Assembly (NCBI GenBank): GCA_011391175.1
Contig: JAABQZ010000005.1
Location: forward strand, 15,886 to 51,369
Direction: 5' to 3'
From: Methylophilaceae bacterium
GTDB lineage: Bacteria > Pseudomonadota > Gammaproteobacteria > Burkholderiales > Methylophilaceae
Length of the DNA stretch: 35,484 nucleotides
Both the position numbers and the translations under genes were made by a program. This document shows, one piece after another, positions 1 through 10,278 of this stretch (within the stretch, counting starts at the first letter, position 1; each line of letters opens with the position of its first letter). The notes beneath the pieces are model-generated. The model ran no database searches. It had not been told where the DNA came from and saw only the letters and a list, made by a program, of their open reading frames with translations.

Positions 1-1042
1 ATTTCATGTACATATCCATTAGGTCGACATACTCTGCTGCGCGGTGGCCATAGCGCACGCCATCATAACGCGATAAGTTAGAACTGGCTTCAGCAGGGGC
101 TAACACGTAATACACAGGAATCGACAACTGGCTATTGGGCAGTGAAATTTCCACTGTTTCTGCGCCCAGCTTTTTGTATTCATTTATCGCTGCCTGCACA
201 ACCGTTCCGACATTGGCGTCCAGGCCATCAGCAAAGTATTCTTTTGGTAAGCCGATACGCATACCTTTTAACGGCTGTGCACCCTGCATACTTGCTAAGC
301 CGCGAGTGTAATCCTCTTTGGGACGATTCAAACTGGTGGAATCACGCTCATCAAATCCTGCCATTACGTTCATCATGAGCGCGCAATCTTCTGCGCTTTT
401 GGCCATCGGGCCTGCTTGGTCAAGGCTGGAAGCAAACGCAATCATGCCGTAACGCGACACTAAACCATAAGTAGGTTTTAAACCTGTAAAACCGCACAAA
501 CTTGCTGGCTGACGAATTGAGCCACCAGTATCAGTGCCAGTTGCTGCCGCGCACAACCTAGCAGCAACTGCCGCAGCACTGCCGCCGCTGCTGCCACCTG
601 GTACGCGGTCAAAATCCCACGGATTTTTAACGCCGCCAAAATAACTGGTTTCGTTAGATGAACCCATGGCAAATTCATCCATATTGGTTTTGCCCAGATT
701 CACCGCACCTGCTGCATCAAATTGGGAAATCACATGCGCATCGTATGGCGCAACAAAATTAGCCAGCATTTTCGAGCCACAGGTAGTTTGCCAGCCCTTT
801 GCGCAAAAAATATCTTTTTGCGCAAATGGGATTCCTGTCAGCGGCTCTGCTGTACCGTTAGCAATTTTTACATCGGCAGCCTTAGCTTGTGCGATAGTTT
901 TATCATTATCTAGTGCGATATAAGCATTAATGCTGGGGTTATATTTTGCGATGCGATCTAGAAACGTTTGTGTCATTTCTACGCTGGAAATTTGCTTGCT
1001 AGCCAACATGTGACCAAGCTGTTTTAAACTGTTGTTAATCAT
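1..1042 (-). CDS. gatA: Aspartyl/glutamyl-tRNA amidotransferase subunit A (3' end cut by window edge)
   Basis: GatA is the amidase subunit of GatCAB. It releases ammonia from glutamine to convert Glu-tRNA(Gln) or Asp-tRNA(Asn) to the amide form in the cytoplasm. The frame opens with ATG at 1042 and stays open to base 1, giving about 347 codons of a usual ~485. The amidase-signature Ser-cisSer-Lys triad is visible: Lys76 in FAQKDIF, Ser151 in PGGSSGGSA and Ser175 in [12 protein letters not shown]. The last two serines are 24 residues apart, as in other amidases of this family. The gene follows gatC on the same strand with 9 bases between them, so the two are almost certainly co-transcribed; gatB would be expected beyond the left edge. 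I am very confident of the family. The C-terminal third is not in view. Confidence 0.96.
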   Translation of the reverse strand, partial: MINNSLKQLGHMLASKQISSVEMTQTFLDRIAKYNPSINAYIALDNDKTIAQAKAADVKIANGTAEPLTGIPFAQKDIFCAKGWQTTCGSKMLANFVAPYDAHVISQFDAAGAVNLGKTNMDEFAMGSSNETSYFGGVKNPWDFDRVPGGSSGGSAAAVAARLCAAATGTDTGGSIRQPASLCGFTGLKPTYGLVSRYGMIAFASSLDQAGPMAKSAEDCALMMNVMAGFDERDSTSLNRPKEDYTRGLASMQGAQPLKGMRIGLPKEYFADGLDANVGTVVQAAINEYKKLGAETVEISLPNSQLSIPVYYVLAPAEASSNLSRYDGVRYGHRAAEYVDLMDMYMK

Positions 1043-1051
1043 ATTACTTTT

Positions 1052-1366
1052 CTATTCAATCACTTGTGGCACTAAATATAAACCGCCATCTATAGCTTTT
1101 TCCACCGACCCGTTACCAATTTTAGGTGCATTAGCTTGAAATGCCTCACGCATATTAGTTTGGGTCACCACGTCTTCACGCAATCTTTGTACCACATCTT
1201 GCGAGTGGGACATTGGTGTAATGCCAGCAGTGTTCACCGCCTGCATTTGCTCGATTAGGTCTAGAATTCCTGTGAGTTTGGTGAGCGTTTGAGCGGCCTC
1301 TTGCTCACTAATTTCAAGTCGCGCCAAATGTGCAATGCGCTTTATATCGGAGGTGTTGAGTGCCAT
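1052..1366 (-). CDS. gatC: Aspartyl/glutamyl-tRNA amidotransferase subunit C
   Basis: GatC is the small subunit that wraps around and stabilises the GatA/GatB interface. The 104-residue product has the usual start ([20 protein letters not shown]), a central helical part with [11 protein letters not shown], a TPMSHS stretch and a C-terminal [12 protein letters not shown] tail. Length is normal for the family (about 95-105). It is the first gene of the minus-strand gat operon and is divergent from mreB across 182 bases. No strong Shine-Dalgarno is visible before the ATG. The assignment is secure from sequence character and from its position directly ahead of gatA. Confidence 0.96.
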   Translation of the reverse strand: MALNTSDIKRIAHLARLEISEQEAAQTLTKLTGILDLIEQMQAVNTAGITPMSHSQDVVQRLREDVVTQTNMREAFQANAPKIGNGSVEKAIDGGLYLVPQVIE

Positions 1367-1400
1367 AAAATAATTTCGGTGATTGTTGGATATTTTTTGT

Positions 1401-1429
1401 TTGTAACAATATGTAAATGTGACTAAATT
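1401..1429 (+). promoter_or_regulatory. Candidate sigma-70 promoter for mreB operon
   Basis: TTGTAA at 1401-1406 and TAAATT at 1424-1429 are separated by 17 bases, a normal sigma-70 spacing with reasonable matches to both hexamers. The element lies about 120 bases upstream of mreB in the divergent gatC-mreB gap. The leader would then contain the second copy of the 19-bp repeat. Other AT-rich hexamers nearer to mreB (around 1466-1476) could serve instead. This is a pattern match only. Confidence 0.35.
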
Positions 1430-1463
1430 TTAGCCACAATACTTAATTTTAGCCACAATATAA
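1426..1463. repeat. Two tandem copies of a 19-bp repeat in the gatC-mreB divergent region
   Basis: The 16-mer AATTTTAGCCACAATA occurs at 1426-1441 and again at 1445-1460, exactly 19 bases apart, so the units 1426-1444 and 1445-1463 are head-to-tail copies differing only in their last bases. Read on the minus strand, each copy holds TTGTGGCTAAAAT, which contains hexamers resembling -35 and -10 boxes. It could therefore be a duplicated promoter part or regulator site for gatC, or a neutral slippage duplication. Confidence 0.8.
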
Positions 1464-1542
1464 GTTATTATACATTGATTTTAAAGCATGGCTTTAGTAC
1501 CCATAACAAGTCATGTAAACGTTTGTGCAAAGCATAGGATAA

Positions 1543-2592
<1,050 letters not shown>

Positions 2593-2627
2593 GCCGCAAT
2601 TGTTAGCACCAACTTCATTACCTTGGC

Positions 2628-3605
2628 ATGCTTAAAGGCGTTCATCAAAAGCTAGAAGCCCAACAAACCCCTGCTTTTTTCGTCCGTGGCGCAAATGCCT
2701 TTCCTCGCATGGTGTTTTTTTGTGCGCTATCCATCATATTTATGGCAGTGGATGCGCGGCTTAATTATCTATCGCACATACGTCAGGGTTTTATTGCCGC
2801 ACTGCACCCACTAGAGATAGTGGCGAATGCGCCTAGTGAGTGGTATCGCGACATCAAAAAATACTTCTCTGTACATAATGAGCTGGTACAAGAAAACTAT
2901 GTGCTTAAGCAACAGGCATTTGAACACAAAGTGATGCTACAGCGCTTAAGCACCATTAATGCGGAAAATGCGCATTTGCGCAGCCTACTAAATGGCGATT
3001 TGCCGATACAACCTAATGCCATATTAGGTGAGATTTCGCACATGGGGCGTGACCCGTTTACCCGCACTGTAGTGGTAAATCGCGGCAGTCAACATAATGT
3101 TAAAGCTGGCCAGGCAGTAGTGGATTCTATAGGCGTTATCGGTCAAGTCACTCGCGTCTATCCATTTACTTCTGAGGTCACCTTAATTACCGACAAAGAG
3201 CTGTCGATTCCGATTCAAGTTGAACGCAACCAGCTTCGTGCCATCGCTTTTGGTGAAGGCAATAACACGCTAGATATTCCTTATCTACCCACCAATGTGG
3301 ATATTAAAGTCGGCGACAAACTAGTCACTTCTGGCATTGATGGAATTTACCCTGCTGGCCTTGCGGTAGCCACGGTCAGCCAAATTTTACAAAACCCAGA
3401 ATCGCCATTTGCCAAAATTGTTTGCACCCCAGTGGCCGAGGTAACCAATCATTTGCAATTACTATTACTAGCGCTACCTGATGCAAAAGCGACTGCGCCT
3501 ATTGAAGAAAAAATAACCAAAGATGCAAAAGCGGCTAGAGATAATTTAGAACCTCCAACCAAAGCACCAACTAAGCCCAAGGCTAATACCAATGCGCCAC
3601 ACTAA
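2628..3605 (+). CDS. mreC: Rod shape-determining protein MreC
   Basis: MreC is a bitopic inner-membrane protein whose periplasmic part self-assembles and activates PBP2. Visible parts of the 325 residues are a cytoplasmic start, one membrane helix at about residues 27-45 (ending in the family hallmark VDARL), a coiled coil at about 75-105 (NELVQENYVLKQQ, NAENAHLRSLL), and the two beta-barrel domains with NRGSQHNVKAGQAVVDS and GDKLVTSGIDGIYPAGL. The C-terminal ~35 residues are a Lys/Pro/Ala/Thr-rich, probably disordered tail. ATG 2628 is the only ATG between the in-frame stop at 2604 and the membrane helix, although it has no clear Shine-Dalgarno. It overlaps mreD by 14 bases. Confidence 0.96.
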   Translation: MLKGVHQKLEAQQTPAFFVRGANAFPRMVFFCALSIIFMAVDARLNYLSHIRQGFIAALHPLEIVANAPSEWYRDIKKYFSVHNELVQENYVLKQQAFEHKVMLQRLSTINAENAHLRSLLNGDLPIQPNAILGEISHMGRDPFTRTVVVNRGSQHNVKAGQAVVDSIGVIGQVTRVYPFTSEVTLITDKELSIPIQVERNQLRAIAFGEGNNTLDIPYLPTNVDIKVGDKLVTSGIDGIYPAGLAVATVSQILQNPESPFAKIVCTPVAEVTNHLQLLLLALPDAKATAPIEEKITKDAKAARDNLEPPTKAPTKPKANTNAPH

Positions 3606-4071
3606 CATAGTGAGCATTTACTTTACGCTACTCATTGCACTGCTGTGCCAGCTATTCCCATGGGTGGGCCAGGGTATCATTTTACGCCCAGACTTCGTGC
3701 TGGTGGCGGTGCTATATTGGCTATTACGCGCACCTAACCTGTGTAACGTAGGCACGGCTTGGGTTGCAGGCTTATTGGTAGATTTAGCTACAGGTAGCTT
3801 GCTTGGTCAACACGCCTTAAGCTTTACTATCACTGCTTTTATCGCACTGAGTTATCAGCGCAGATTGGTGTTGTTTAATACTTGGCAACTAGCTGGCTAT
3901 GTGATTGCTTTATTAACCATAGAGCGCGTATTGATGTTGTTATTAAAGTTATTCACGGGCAACGAAAATCCTGGCTGGCATTATTTATGGCCGATTCTCA
4001 CAAGCCTCATATTATGGCAAATGATGATAGTGATTTTTGGTGGCTTAACGCGACCAAAAACCAAGCAATGA
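3592..4071 (+). CDS. mreD: Rod shape-determining protein MreD
   Basis: MreD is the small polytopic membrane partner of MreC in the elongasome. The 159-residue product is almost wholly hydrophobic with about five membrane segments. It contains the family-like stretch GIILRPDFVLVAVLYWLL followed by GTAWVAGLLVDLATGSLLGQHAL, which matches the conserved P-x-h-x-L-x-Y-W and G-h-x-D-x-x-x-G-x-x-L-G-x-x-A patterns of the MreD family. Its start lies inside the 3' end of mreC (14-base overlap), which suggests translational coupling. mrdA follows after 14 bases. Confidence 0.94.
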   Translation: MRHTNIVSIYFTLLIALLCQLFPWVGQGIILRPDFVLVAVLYWLLRAPNLCNVGTAWVAGLLVDLATGSLLGQHALSFTITAFIALSYQRRLVLFNTWQLAGYVIALLTIERVLMLLLKLFTGNENPGWHYLWPILTSLILWQMMIVIFGGLTRPKTKQ

Positions 4072-4085
4072 CCATATAAACAGCA

Positions 4086-6050
4086 ATGAAATCATCTAGT
4101 CGCGAACTTAAAAATTACCAAAACGAGCTACATAATTTTAAATTAAGGCTTGGCGTACTCGGCGTGCTGGTGCTGGTTGGGTTTAGTATATTGGCTTCTC
4201 GCTTCTACTTCTTACAAATTAATCGCTACGATTACTACCAAACTTTAGCGGAGAGCAATCGCATATCAGTCGTGCCAATTGCGCCCAATCGCGGCCTGAT
4301 TACAGATAGAAAAGGTGTAGTCCTAGCCCACAATTTTTTTGTATACACCTTAGAAATCACCCCTTCTAAAGTGGAAAATTTGGATGCGGCCATTGAGGAA
4401 ATTAAGCAACTGGTAGAAGTCAGTCCTGTTGACTTAAAGCGTTTTAAAAGGCAAAAATCCGAAAGCCGCACCTTTGAAAGCATTCTATTACGCACACATT
4501 TAAACGAAGTAGAAGCAGCCAAATTTGCCGTTAACCGCTATCGCTTCCCTGGCGTCGAACTTAAATCTCGCCTATTTAGACATTACCCATTAGGAAAACA
4601 GGGTGCGCACATGGTGGGTTATATTGGTAGGATCAACGACAAAGACCTAATTAAACTGGCTGAAACGGATGCACTTTCTAATTACAAAGGTACTGACCAT
4701 ATTGGCAAAAGTGGGATCGAGCAATTTTACGAATCAGCGCTACATGGCACTACTGGCTTTCAGCAAGTAGAAATTGACGCCGATGGCAGAGCGGTGCGCG
4801 TGCTATCTAGCGTAGCACCGATTCCTGGCAATAACTTAGTGCTGTCTGCCGATAGTAAATTGCAAGAAATTGCCGAAACCGCGTTTGGTGAGCGTCGTGG
4901 TGCACTGGTGGCAATTAAGCCGAGCACGGGAGAAGTGCTAGCATTTGTTAGCATGCCGACGTTTGATTCTAATTTATTTGTGAATGGTATTGATGTTGAA
5001 AACTGGAAATTACTGAATGAATCGCTAGATAGGCCGCTGATTAATCGCCCGTTACGCGGCGTGTATCCGCCTGGGTCGACCTTTAAGCCATTTGTGGCAC
5101 TGGCAGGGTTGGAGGCTGGTAAACGCAAACCGCCTTATAGCATCAGTGATGCTGGTTATTTTACTTTACCCAATAGCCGCCACCGTTACCGCGATTGGAA
5201 ACCTGGCGGGCATGGCAACGTTGACATGCGTAAAGCAATTACGATTTCGTGCGATACCTTCTTTTATGGTTTAGCTGTAGAGCTTGGCATTGAAAGACTC
5301 ACTGATTTTGTACGTCATTTTGGCTTTGGCAAAAAAAGTGGCATTGATATCGCAGGTGAAGTCGGCGGATTATTACCCACGCCAGAATGGAAACAGCGAC
5401 GTTTTAAACAGCCTTGGTATATGGGTGAAACAGTGATTGTCGGTATTGGTCAGGGCTACACCTTAACGACGCCAATGCAACTGGCACAAGCGACTGCAAT
5501 TTTAGCCAACAAAGGCGTAGCCATGCGCCCCCGCTTAGTCTCTGCCGCAGTAGATGCCAAAACGCTCGTCACTACACCAACACCAGCTATTGTCAGCGAT
5601 AGAATTACTTTAGATAAAAGCAATGTAGAAATTGTGAACCTAGGCATGATAGACGTGACGCTACCAGGTGGCACCGCCGCCAGTGTGGGCGCCAATGCAG
5701 GCTACAGCATCGCTGCAAAAACAGGGACTGCGCAAGTGATTGGCATTAAACAAAATGAAAAATATAATGAAAAACTAGTCAACGAGCGTCACCGTGACCA
5801 CGCTTTATTTGTGGCTTATGCGCCCGCTGAAGACCCACAAATAGCGCTTGCAGTCATTGTAGAAAACGGGGGTCATGGTGGCTCTGCTGCGGGACCGATT
5901 GCGCGAAAAGTGATGGATTACTATTTATTAGGTAAACTGCCAGTTGTAGAAACACCCAAAGCTGAAGCTATTGCCAACCCTAATGGAGTTGAGGGCACTG
6001 CGCCTGCCAGTGCAATAATTAACGCGCCAGAAGAAGAGCATTATGATTAA
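4086..6050 (+). CDS. mrdA: Penicillin-binding protein 2 (peptidoglycan D,D-transpeptidase of the Rod complex)
   Basis: PBP2 crosslinks nascent peptidoglycan in the periplasm during elongation, in complex with RodA and under MreC control. The 654-residue product has one N-terminal membrane helix (about 21-38), a dimerisation/pedestal domain (about 60-240) and a C-terminal transpeptidase domain. The three penicillin-binding motifs are intact: nucleophile Ser331 in STFK, SCD at 388-390 and KTG at 545-547. A tail of about 40 residues rich in Ala, Pro and Glu follows the catalytic domain. The gene starts 14 bases after mreD and its last 8 bases overlap rodA, the usual PBP2-RodA pairing. Confidence 0.97.
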   Translation: MKSSSRELKNYQNELHNFKLRLGVLGVLVLVGFSILASRFYFLQINRYDYYQTLAESNRISVVPIAPNRGLITDRKGVVLAHNFFVYTLEITPSKVENLDAAIEEIKQLVEVSPVDLKRFKRQKSESRTFESILLRTHLNEVEAAKFAVNRYRFPGVELKSRLFRHYPLGKQGAHMVGYIGRINDKDLIKLAETDALSNYKGTDHIGKSGIEQFYESALHGTTGFQQVEIDADGRAVRVLSSVAPIPGNNLVLSADSKLQEIAETAFGERRGALVAIKPSTGEVLAFVSMPTFDSNLFVNGIDVENWKLLNESLDRPLINRPLRGVYPPGSTFKPFVALAGLEAGKRKPPYSISDAGYFTLPNSRHRYRDWKPGGHGNVDMRKAITISCDTFFYGLAVELGIERLTDFVRHFGFGKKSGIDIAGEVGGLLPTPEWKQRRFKQPWYMGETVIVGIGQGYTLTTPMQLAQATAILANKGVAMRPRLVSAAVDAKTLVTTPTPAIVSDRITLDKSNVEIVNLGMIDVTLPGGTAASVGANAGYSIAAKTGTAQVIGIKQNEKYNEKLVNERHRDHALFVAYAPAEDPQIALAVIVENGGHGGSAAGPIARKVMDYYLLGKLPVVETPKAEAIANPNGVEGTAPASAIINAPEEEHYD

Positions 6051-7140
6051 TAAATTGCTGCAGGGTCTGTTTAGGCATATCGACTCATTTTTAATGGGTT
6101 GCCTGTTATTTACTCTGCTGGTAGGCTTGTTTGTACTGTATAGCGCTTCTGGGCAAAATATAGGCCGTGTCAGCGCCCAACTGATTAATATTACCATTGC
6201 ACTCCTAGTGCTATGGGTAGCATCCAACATACAGCCGCAGCTACTAGAGCGCATAGCGCCGCCCCTCTACTTGCTCGGTATCTTATTGCTCATAGCGGTA
6301 GAAATCTTTGGCCATATTAGTCACGGTGCGCAGAGGTGGCTAGACTTAGGCATTATAAAAATCCAGCCTTCAGAAATTATGCGTATTGCCGTGCCAATGA
6401 TGCTGGCATGGTTTTTTGCTAAACGGGAATCTAATCCGCGCATCACTGATTTTTTAATTGCCGCCGTCTTGTTGCTTATCCCAGTTGCGTTGATTATGAA
6501 ACAACCCGATTTAGGCACATCTTTACTCATCAGCGCATCAGGGATTTTTGTGATTTTTTTAGCGGGTTTAAGCTGGAAATTTATCCTTGGTAGCGCCGCA
6601 TTGCTGGGTGCGCTAACCCCTGTCTTTTGGTCGATGCTGCACGATTATCAGCGCAGGCGCATTGAAATTTTATTCGACCCCACGCAAGATCCGCTTGGCG
6701 CGGGCTACCATACCATTCAAGCAACGATTGCATTGGGTTCTGGTGGCACCACAGGCAAAGGCTGGCTCAACGGCACGCAAAGCCAGTTAGATTTTTTGCC
6801 TGAGCGCACCACAGATTTTATATTTGCCGTGTTTGGGGAAGAGTTTGGCATGGCTGGCAATTTAATTTTATTGGTATTATTCAGCTTAATTATTGCTCGT
6901 GGCTTGGTTATTGCCGCACAGGCTAGGAGTACCTTTACGCGTCTGCTGGCAGGTAGCATTACGCTGACGTTTTTTACTTACTGCTTCGTCAACATCGGCA
7001 TGGTCAGCGGTATATTACCTGTAGTAGGTGTACCATTGCCGCTAATTAGCTATGGCGGCACTTCGATGGTCACGTTGCTGCTAGGCTTTGGCATTTTAAT
7101 GAGCATACAAACCCATAAAAAACTGGTTGCATCAGGTTAA
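6043..7140 (+). CDS. rodA: Peptidoglycan glycosyltransferase RodA (SEDS family)
   Basis: RodA polymerises lipid II into glycan strands during lateral wall growth, coupled to PBP2. The product is 365 residues with about ten membrane helices. SEDS hallmarks visible are GAQRWLDLGIIKIQPSEIM early in the protein, KQPDLGTSLLI in the middle, the large extracytoplasmic loop with GWLNGTQSQLDFLPERTTDFIFAVFGEEFG, and the C-terminal GVPLPLISYGGTSM. The ATG sits inside the end of mrdA (8-base overlap), so the two are probably translationally coupled. Length and motifs are standard. Confidence 0.97.
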   Translation: MINKLLQGLFRHIDSFLMGCLLFTLLVGLFVLYSASGQNIGRVSAQLINITIALLVLWVASNIQPQLLERIAPPLYLLGILLLIAVEIFGHISHGAQRWLDLGIIKIQPSEIMRIAVPMMLAWFFAKRESNPRITDFLIAAVLLLIPVALIMKQPDLGTSLLISASGIFVIFLAGLSWKFILGSAALLGALTPVFWSMLHDYQRRRIEILFDPTQDPLGAGYHTIQATIALGSGGTTGKGWLNGTQSQLDFLPERTTDFIFAVFGEEFGMAGNLILLVLFSLIIARGLVIAAQARSTFTRLLAGSITLTFFTYCFVNIGMVSGILPVVGVPLPLISYGGTSMVTLLLGFGILMSIQTHKKLVASG

Positions 7141-7164
7141 AATTAATTAATAAGAGAAAATATA

Positions 7165-8157
7165 GTGAAAAAATATGCATTAATATTTATATTTTGTTGT
7201 GCCTTTTTAGTGGCCTGTGGCGGTAAAAAAGTAGTAAAGCCAGCACCCGCCCCACCAGAAGTAAGTAAGCCCGCACCTTTGCCTGTGCCACCAACCACCT
7301 CACCTACGTCACCTACTACCATACCTACAACCTCAGAGCCCACCAAACCTGGAGGTTACTATTTAGATGATGGCCCAGGTGACAACCCACCAAAAAACAT
7401 TGAAAGCATCCCCAACGCGGTGCCTAAAAAAGAACCACTACATAGCCGCACTAACCGCCCTTATAAAGCCTTGGGGGCCACTTACAAACCTATGACTAGT
7501 TACCAACCATATAAGGCGCGTGGCATCGCCTCATGGTATGGAAAGCGTTTTCATGGCAAAAAAACCTCGAATGGTGAAACCTATGATATGTACAGCATGA
7601 CAGCTGCGCATACCATTTTGCCGTTGCCTAGCTACGTTAAAGTCACTAACCCAGCTAATGGTCGCTGGGTAATTGTACGCGTCAATGATAGAGGGCCATT
7701 CAAGCATAGCCGTATTATTGATTTATCGTATGCTGCTGCCTACAAACTAGGCTACACCACTAAGGGCAGTACGCTGGTAGAAGTTGAAGCGATAGACCCT
7801 GATAACACAAGTAGCTACCAAAATGTAGAAGCAAAGCCTGAAACACCCACAGTAGCTGAACCTACAACCAGTATAGCTCCCACTGAGCAAACACAAGTTA
7901 CTGCAAGTGAAAGCACAGGGTTTGTGAATGGCTTTTTTGTGCAAGCTGGTGCATTTAAAAGTGAGGCTAATGCAGATAACTTAATTAACAAGCTACAGGG
8001 TTTAGATATAGACCAAAATTCAGGCATTAACAAAGTGTATAATAACGGCTTACATCGCTTAAAGATTGGTCCTTACGACAACAAACAAGCGGCCGATAAA
8101 ACGGCAGCCGATATTCGTAGACAGCTTAATATCCCTGCAATTACAGTGAATCAATAA
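7165..8157 (+). CDS. rlpA: RlpA-like lipoprotein (septal-ring lytic transglycosylase with SPOR domain)
   Basis: RlpA cleaves denuded glycan strands in the periplasm. The 330-residue product begins at GTG 7165, preceded by AAGAGAAAA; no ATG offers the same signal peptide. A lipoprotein signal with lipobox LVAC ends at Cys18. A Pro/Thr/Ser linker (about 25-70) follows, then the double-psi beta-barrel domain (about 115-205) with ASWYGKRFHGKKTSNGE, AAHTILPLPS and VRVNDRGPF, all characteristic of RlpA. A second linker leads to a C-terminal SPOR domain (about 250-328, starting FFVQAGAFKSEANA) that binds denuded peptidoglycan. It lies between rodA (24 bases) and dacC (10 bases), the order found in other Proteobacteria. 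Confidence 0.94.
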   Translation: MKKYALIFIFCCAFLVACGGKKVVKPAPAPPEVSKPAPLPVPPTTSPTSPTTIPTTSEPTKPGGYYLDDGPGDNPPKNIESIPNAVPKKEPLHSRTNRPYKALGATYKPMTSYQPYKARGIASWYGKRFHGKKTSNGETYDMYSMTAAHTILPLPSYVKVTNPANGRWVIVRVNDRGPFKHSRIIDLSYAAAYKLGYTTKGSTLVEVEAIDPDNTSSYQNVEAKPETPTVAEPTTSIAPTEQTQVTASESTGFVNGFFVQAGAFKSEANADNLINKLQGLDIDQNSGINKVYNNGLHRLKIGPYDNKQAADKTAADIRRQLNIPAITVNQ

Positions 8158-8167
8158 TACTTAAAAC

Positions 8168-9307
8168 ATGCATAAAAAATTTAGATTTTCCCTATTTATT
8201 ACCCTCTTAATAACGCCATTAATCACTTGGGCTGCACAAGTGGCACCACCACCTGAATTGGCAGTAAAAGCCTACCTATTGCAAGATTTTAATAGCGGCA
8301 ACGTGATTGCATCACATCAAAAAGATGAGCGCATTGAACCAGCATCATTAACAAAAATTATGACGGCGTACGTGGTGTTTGACGCAATTAAGCAAGGCCA
8401 TTTAAAACTAGATCAAAACTTACCTGTCAGCGAAAAAGCATGGAAAGCCGAAGGCTCTAAAATGTTTATTGAGCCAAATAAACCAGTCACCGTTGATGAG
8501 CTTTTGCATGGCATGATTATTCAATCTGGCAATGATGCATCAATTGCGTTAGCCGAAGGCATTGCGGGCGCTGAAGAACAGTTTGCCGACATGATGAACA
8601 AGCAGGGTAAAAAGCTTGGCTTAAGCAACACGCACTTCGTCAATGCCACAGGTTTGCCAGATATTAATCATTACACTACCGCTGGCGACTTAGCCCTGCT
8701 GGCCAAAGCTTTAATACGCGACTTTCCGTTGGAATACCGCAGGCTATATTCAGTAAAAGAATATACTTACAACAAAATTACCCAGCCTAATCGCAATCGT
8801 TTATTGTGGCTGGACGCGAATGTAGACGGCATGAAAACCGGCCATACTGAAAGTGCGGGTTATTGTTTAATCGCATCTTCTAAGCGCGGCAACACGCGTT
8901 TGGTTTCTGTTATTTTAGGTGCGACGAGCGAAGCCATGCGTGCCTCAGAGAGCCAAAAGTTACTCAATTATGGCTTTCAATTTTACGAATCCACTCTGGT
9001 GTATAAGCATGCCCAGACGATTAGCACACTACGCATCTATAAAGGCCAAGACAAAACAGTGGCAGCCTCACTTAATAAGGACTATTACTTAACATTGCCA
9101 AAAGGTGACTACGCGCGTGTGAAGGCCAGTATGACGAGCCAGCAACCGCTGATTGCACCAATTAAACTAGGCCAAGTGGTTGGGAAAATTACTTTTAGTT
9201 TAGATGGTAAAGTGATTAGCGAGCAAAGTTTAGTCGCAAGCAGAGCAGTGGAAGTTGCTGGCTTTTTTGGCAGATTGCTAGACAGCATTAAATTACTCAT
9301 TCAGTGA
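8168..9307 (+). CDS. dacC: Serine-type D-Ala-D-Ala carboxypeptidase (PBP5/6 family)
   Basis: This low-molecular-weight penicillin-binding protein trims the terminal D-Ala from peptidoglycan pentapeptides at the outer face of the inner membrane. The 379-residue product has a signal peptide (about 1-22, cleavage after WAA), then the catalytic domain with SLTK (Ser60), SGN (120-122) and KTG (223-225, followed by HTESAGYC). A C-terminal beta domain follows. The final residues (FFGRLLDSIKLLIQ) form the amphipathic helix that anchors PBP5-type enzymes to the membrane. It is 10 bases downstream of rlpA and 6 bases upstream of ybeD. The symbol could equally be dacA; the sequence alone does not decide between paralogues. 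Confidence 0.93.
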   Translation: MHKKFRFSLFITLLITPLITWAAQVAPPPELAVKAYLLQDFNSGNVIASHQKDERIEPASLTKIMTAYVVFDAIKQGHLKLDQNLPVSEKAWKAEGSKMFIEPNKPVTVDELLHGMIIQSGNDASIALAEGIAGAEEQFADMMNKQGKKLGLSNTHFVNATGLPDINHYTTAGDLALLAKALIRDFPLEYRRLYSVKEYTYNKITQPNRNRLLWLDANVDGMKTGHTESAGYCLIASSKRGNTRLVSVILGATSEAMRASESQKLLNYGFQFYESTLVYKHAQTISTLRIYKGQDKTVAASLNKDYYLTLPKGDYARVKASMTSQQPLIAPIKLGQVVGKITFSLDGKVISEQSLVASRAVEVAGFFGRLLDSIKLLIQ

Positions 9308-9313
9308 CCCAGT

Positions 9314-9631
9314 ATGGTAACAGACAAAAAAATTATGGATGACGTAGCCCAAGAAATATTGCAAGAACCGCTCCAAGAAACGCTGATTGAATTTCCATGT
9401 GACTTTCCTATAAAAGTAATGGGTGAAACCCATGCAGAATTTACAAGCGAAATTATTAAAGCCATTCAAGGTGTACTGCCTAACTTTGATGCTGGCAGTA
9501 TTGAGATGCGCGGTAGTTCTGGCGGCAAATACATCAGCCTCACTTGTACGGTATATGTCATCTCAAAACCGCAGTTAGATGATGTTTACCGCACGCTCAC
9601 GTCTCACCCCATGGTAAAAGTTACGCTGTAA
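9314..9631 (+). CDS. ybeD: YbeD/DUF493 family small protein
   Basis: The product is a small cytoplasmic protein of 105 residues with the YbeD/DUF493 pattern: IEFPCDFPIKVMGE at the start of the fold, then SSGGKYISLTCTVYVISKPQLDDVYRTLTSHPMVKVTL at the end. The fold is a ferredoxin-like alpha/beta domain related to ACT-like regulatory domains. Its biochemical role is not settled, but it is very often found between the dac carboxypeptidase gene and lipB, as here. ATG 9314 is used; an internal ATG at 9335 (MDDVAQEI) would remove only seven poorly conserved residues and is a possible true start. Confidence 0.9.
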   Translation: MVTDKKIMDDVAQEILQEPLQETLIEFPCDFPIKVMGETHAEFTSEIIKAIQGVLPNFDAGSIEMRGSSGGKYISLTCTVYVISKPQLDDVYRTLTSHPMVKVTL

Positions 9632-9645
9632 TTATTAGCACTTAA

Positions 9646-10278
9646 ATGTCTATCATCACCCGCCAGTTAGGGCTTACTGATTACCAGACCACGCTGCAAG
9701 CCATGCAAGCGTTCACCGCTAGCCGTAGCAATCAAACACCTGATGAAATCTGGCTGACAGAGCATGCTGCGGTATACACACTAGGCTTAAACCGCAAAAA
9801 TGTACGGCTGCCAGAGAATAAAGAGCACGGGCATCATATCCCTGTCGTTTTAGTAGATCGTGGCGGTAAAATTACTTATCACGGACCTGGACAAGCGGTG
9901 ATTTATTTGCTGGTTGATTTAAAGCGCCGCAACCTGAACGTACGCCAACTGGTCAATCTAATAGAAGCGTCTACCATTGAATTGCTAGCACAATTTAACG
10001 TGCCTGCTTTTGCCAAAGCCGATGCACCTGGCGTATATGTACAACAACATGGCAAGGATAAAAAAATTGCTTCTTTAGGTTTGCGCTTAAAAAATAACTA
10101 CTGTTATCATGGCTTAAGCTTAAATGTAGAGATGGATTTGGCGCCGTTTTCTGCGATTGACCCGTGTGGCTATGTGGGCTTAGAAGTCACACAAATCAAA
10201 GAGTTAGGCATTGCCAAAACATGCCAGGAAATAGGTGAGGACTTGCTAAACCGCTTACAAGAAAAATTAGTTTTATGA
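9646..10278 (+). CDS. lipB: Lipoyl(octanoyl) transferase
   Basis: LipB transfers octanoate from octanoyl-ACP to lipoyl domains of the 2-oxoacid dehydrogenases and the glycine cleavage H protein. The 210-residue product is full length and contains the family signature [12 protein letters not shown] (72-83), catalytic Lys140 in KKIASLGLR and catalytic Cys174 in [13 protein letters not shown]. It follows ybeD by 14 bases and overlaps lipA by 4 bases (ATGA), so the de novo lipoate pathway is translated as a unit. Confidence 0.97.
   Translation: MSIITRQLGLTDYQTTLQAMQAFTASRSNQTPDEIWLTEHAAVYTLGLNRKNVRLPENKEHGHHIPVVLVDRGGKITYHGPGQAVIYLLVDLKRRNLNVRQLVNLIEASTIELLAQFNVPAFAKADAPGVYVQQHGKDKKIASLGLRLKNNYCYHGLSLNVEMDLAPFSAIDPCGYVGLEVTQIKELGIAKTCQEIGEDLLNRLQEKLVL

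Noticed and set aside
8168-9631. Missing D-amino-acid aminotransferase between dacC and ybeD as a sign of gene loss
   Set aside because: Some Proteobacteria carry such a gene there, but dac directly followed by ybeD is also common, and the 6-base gap shows no remnant.
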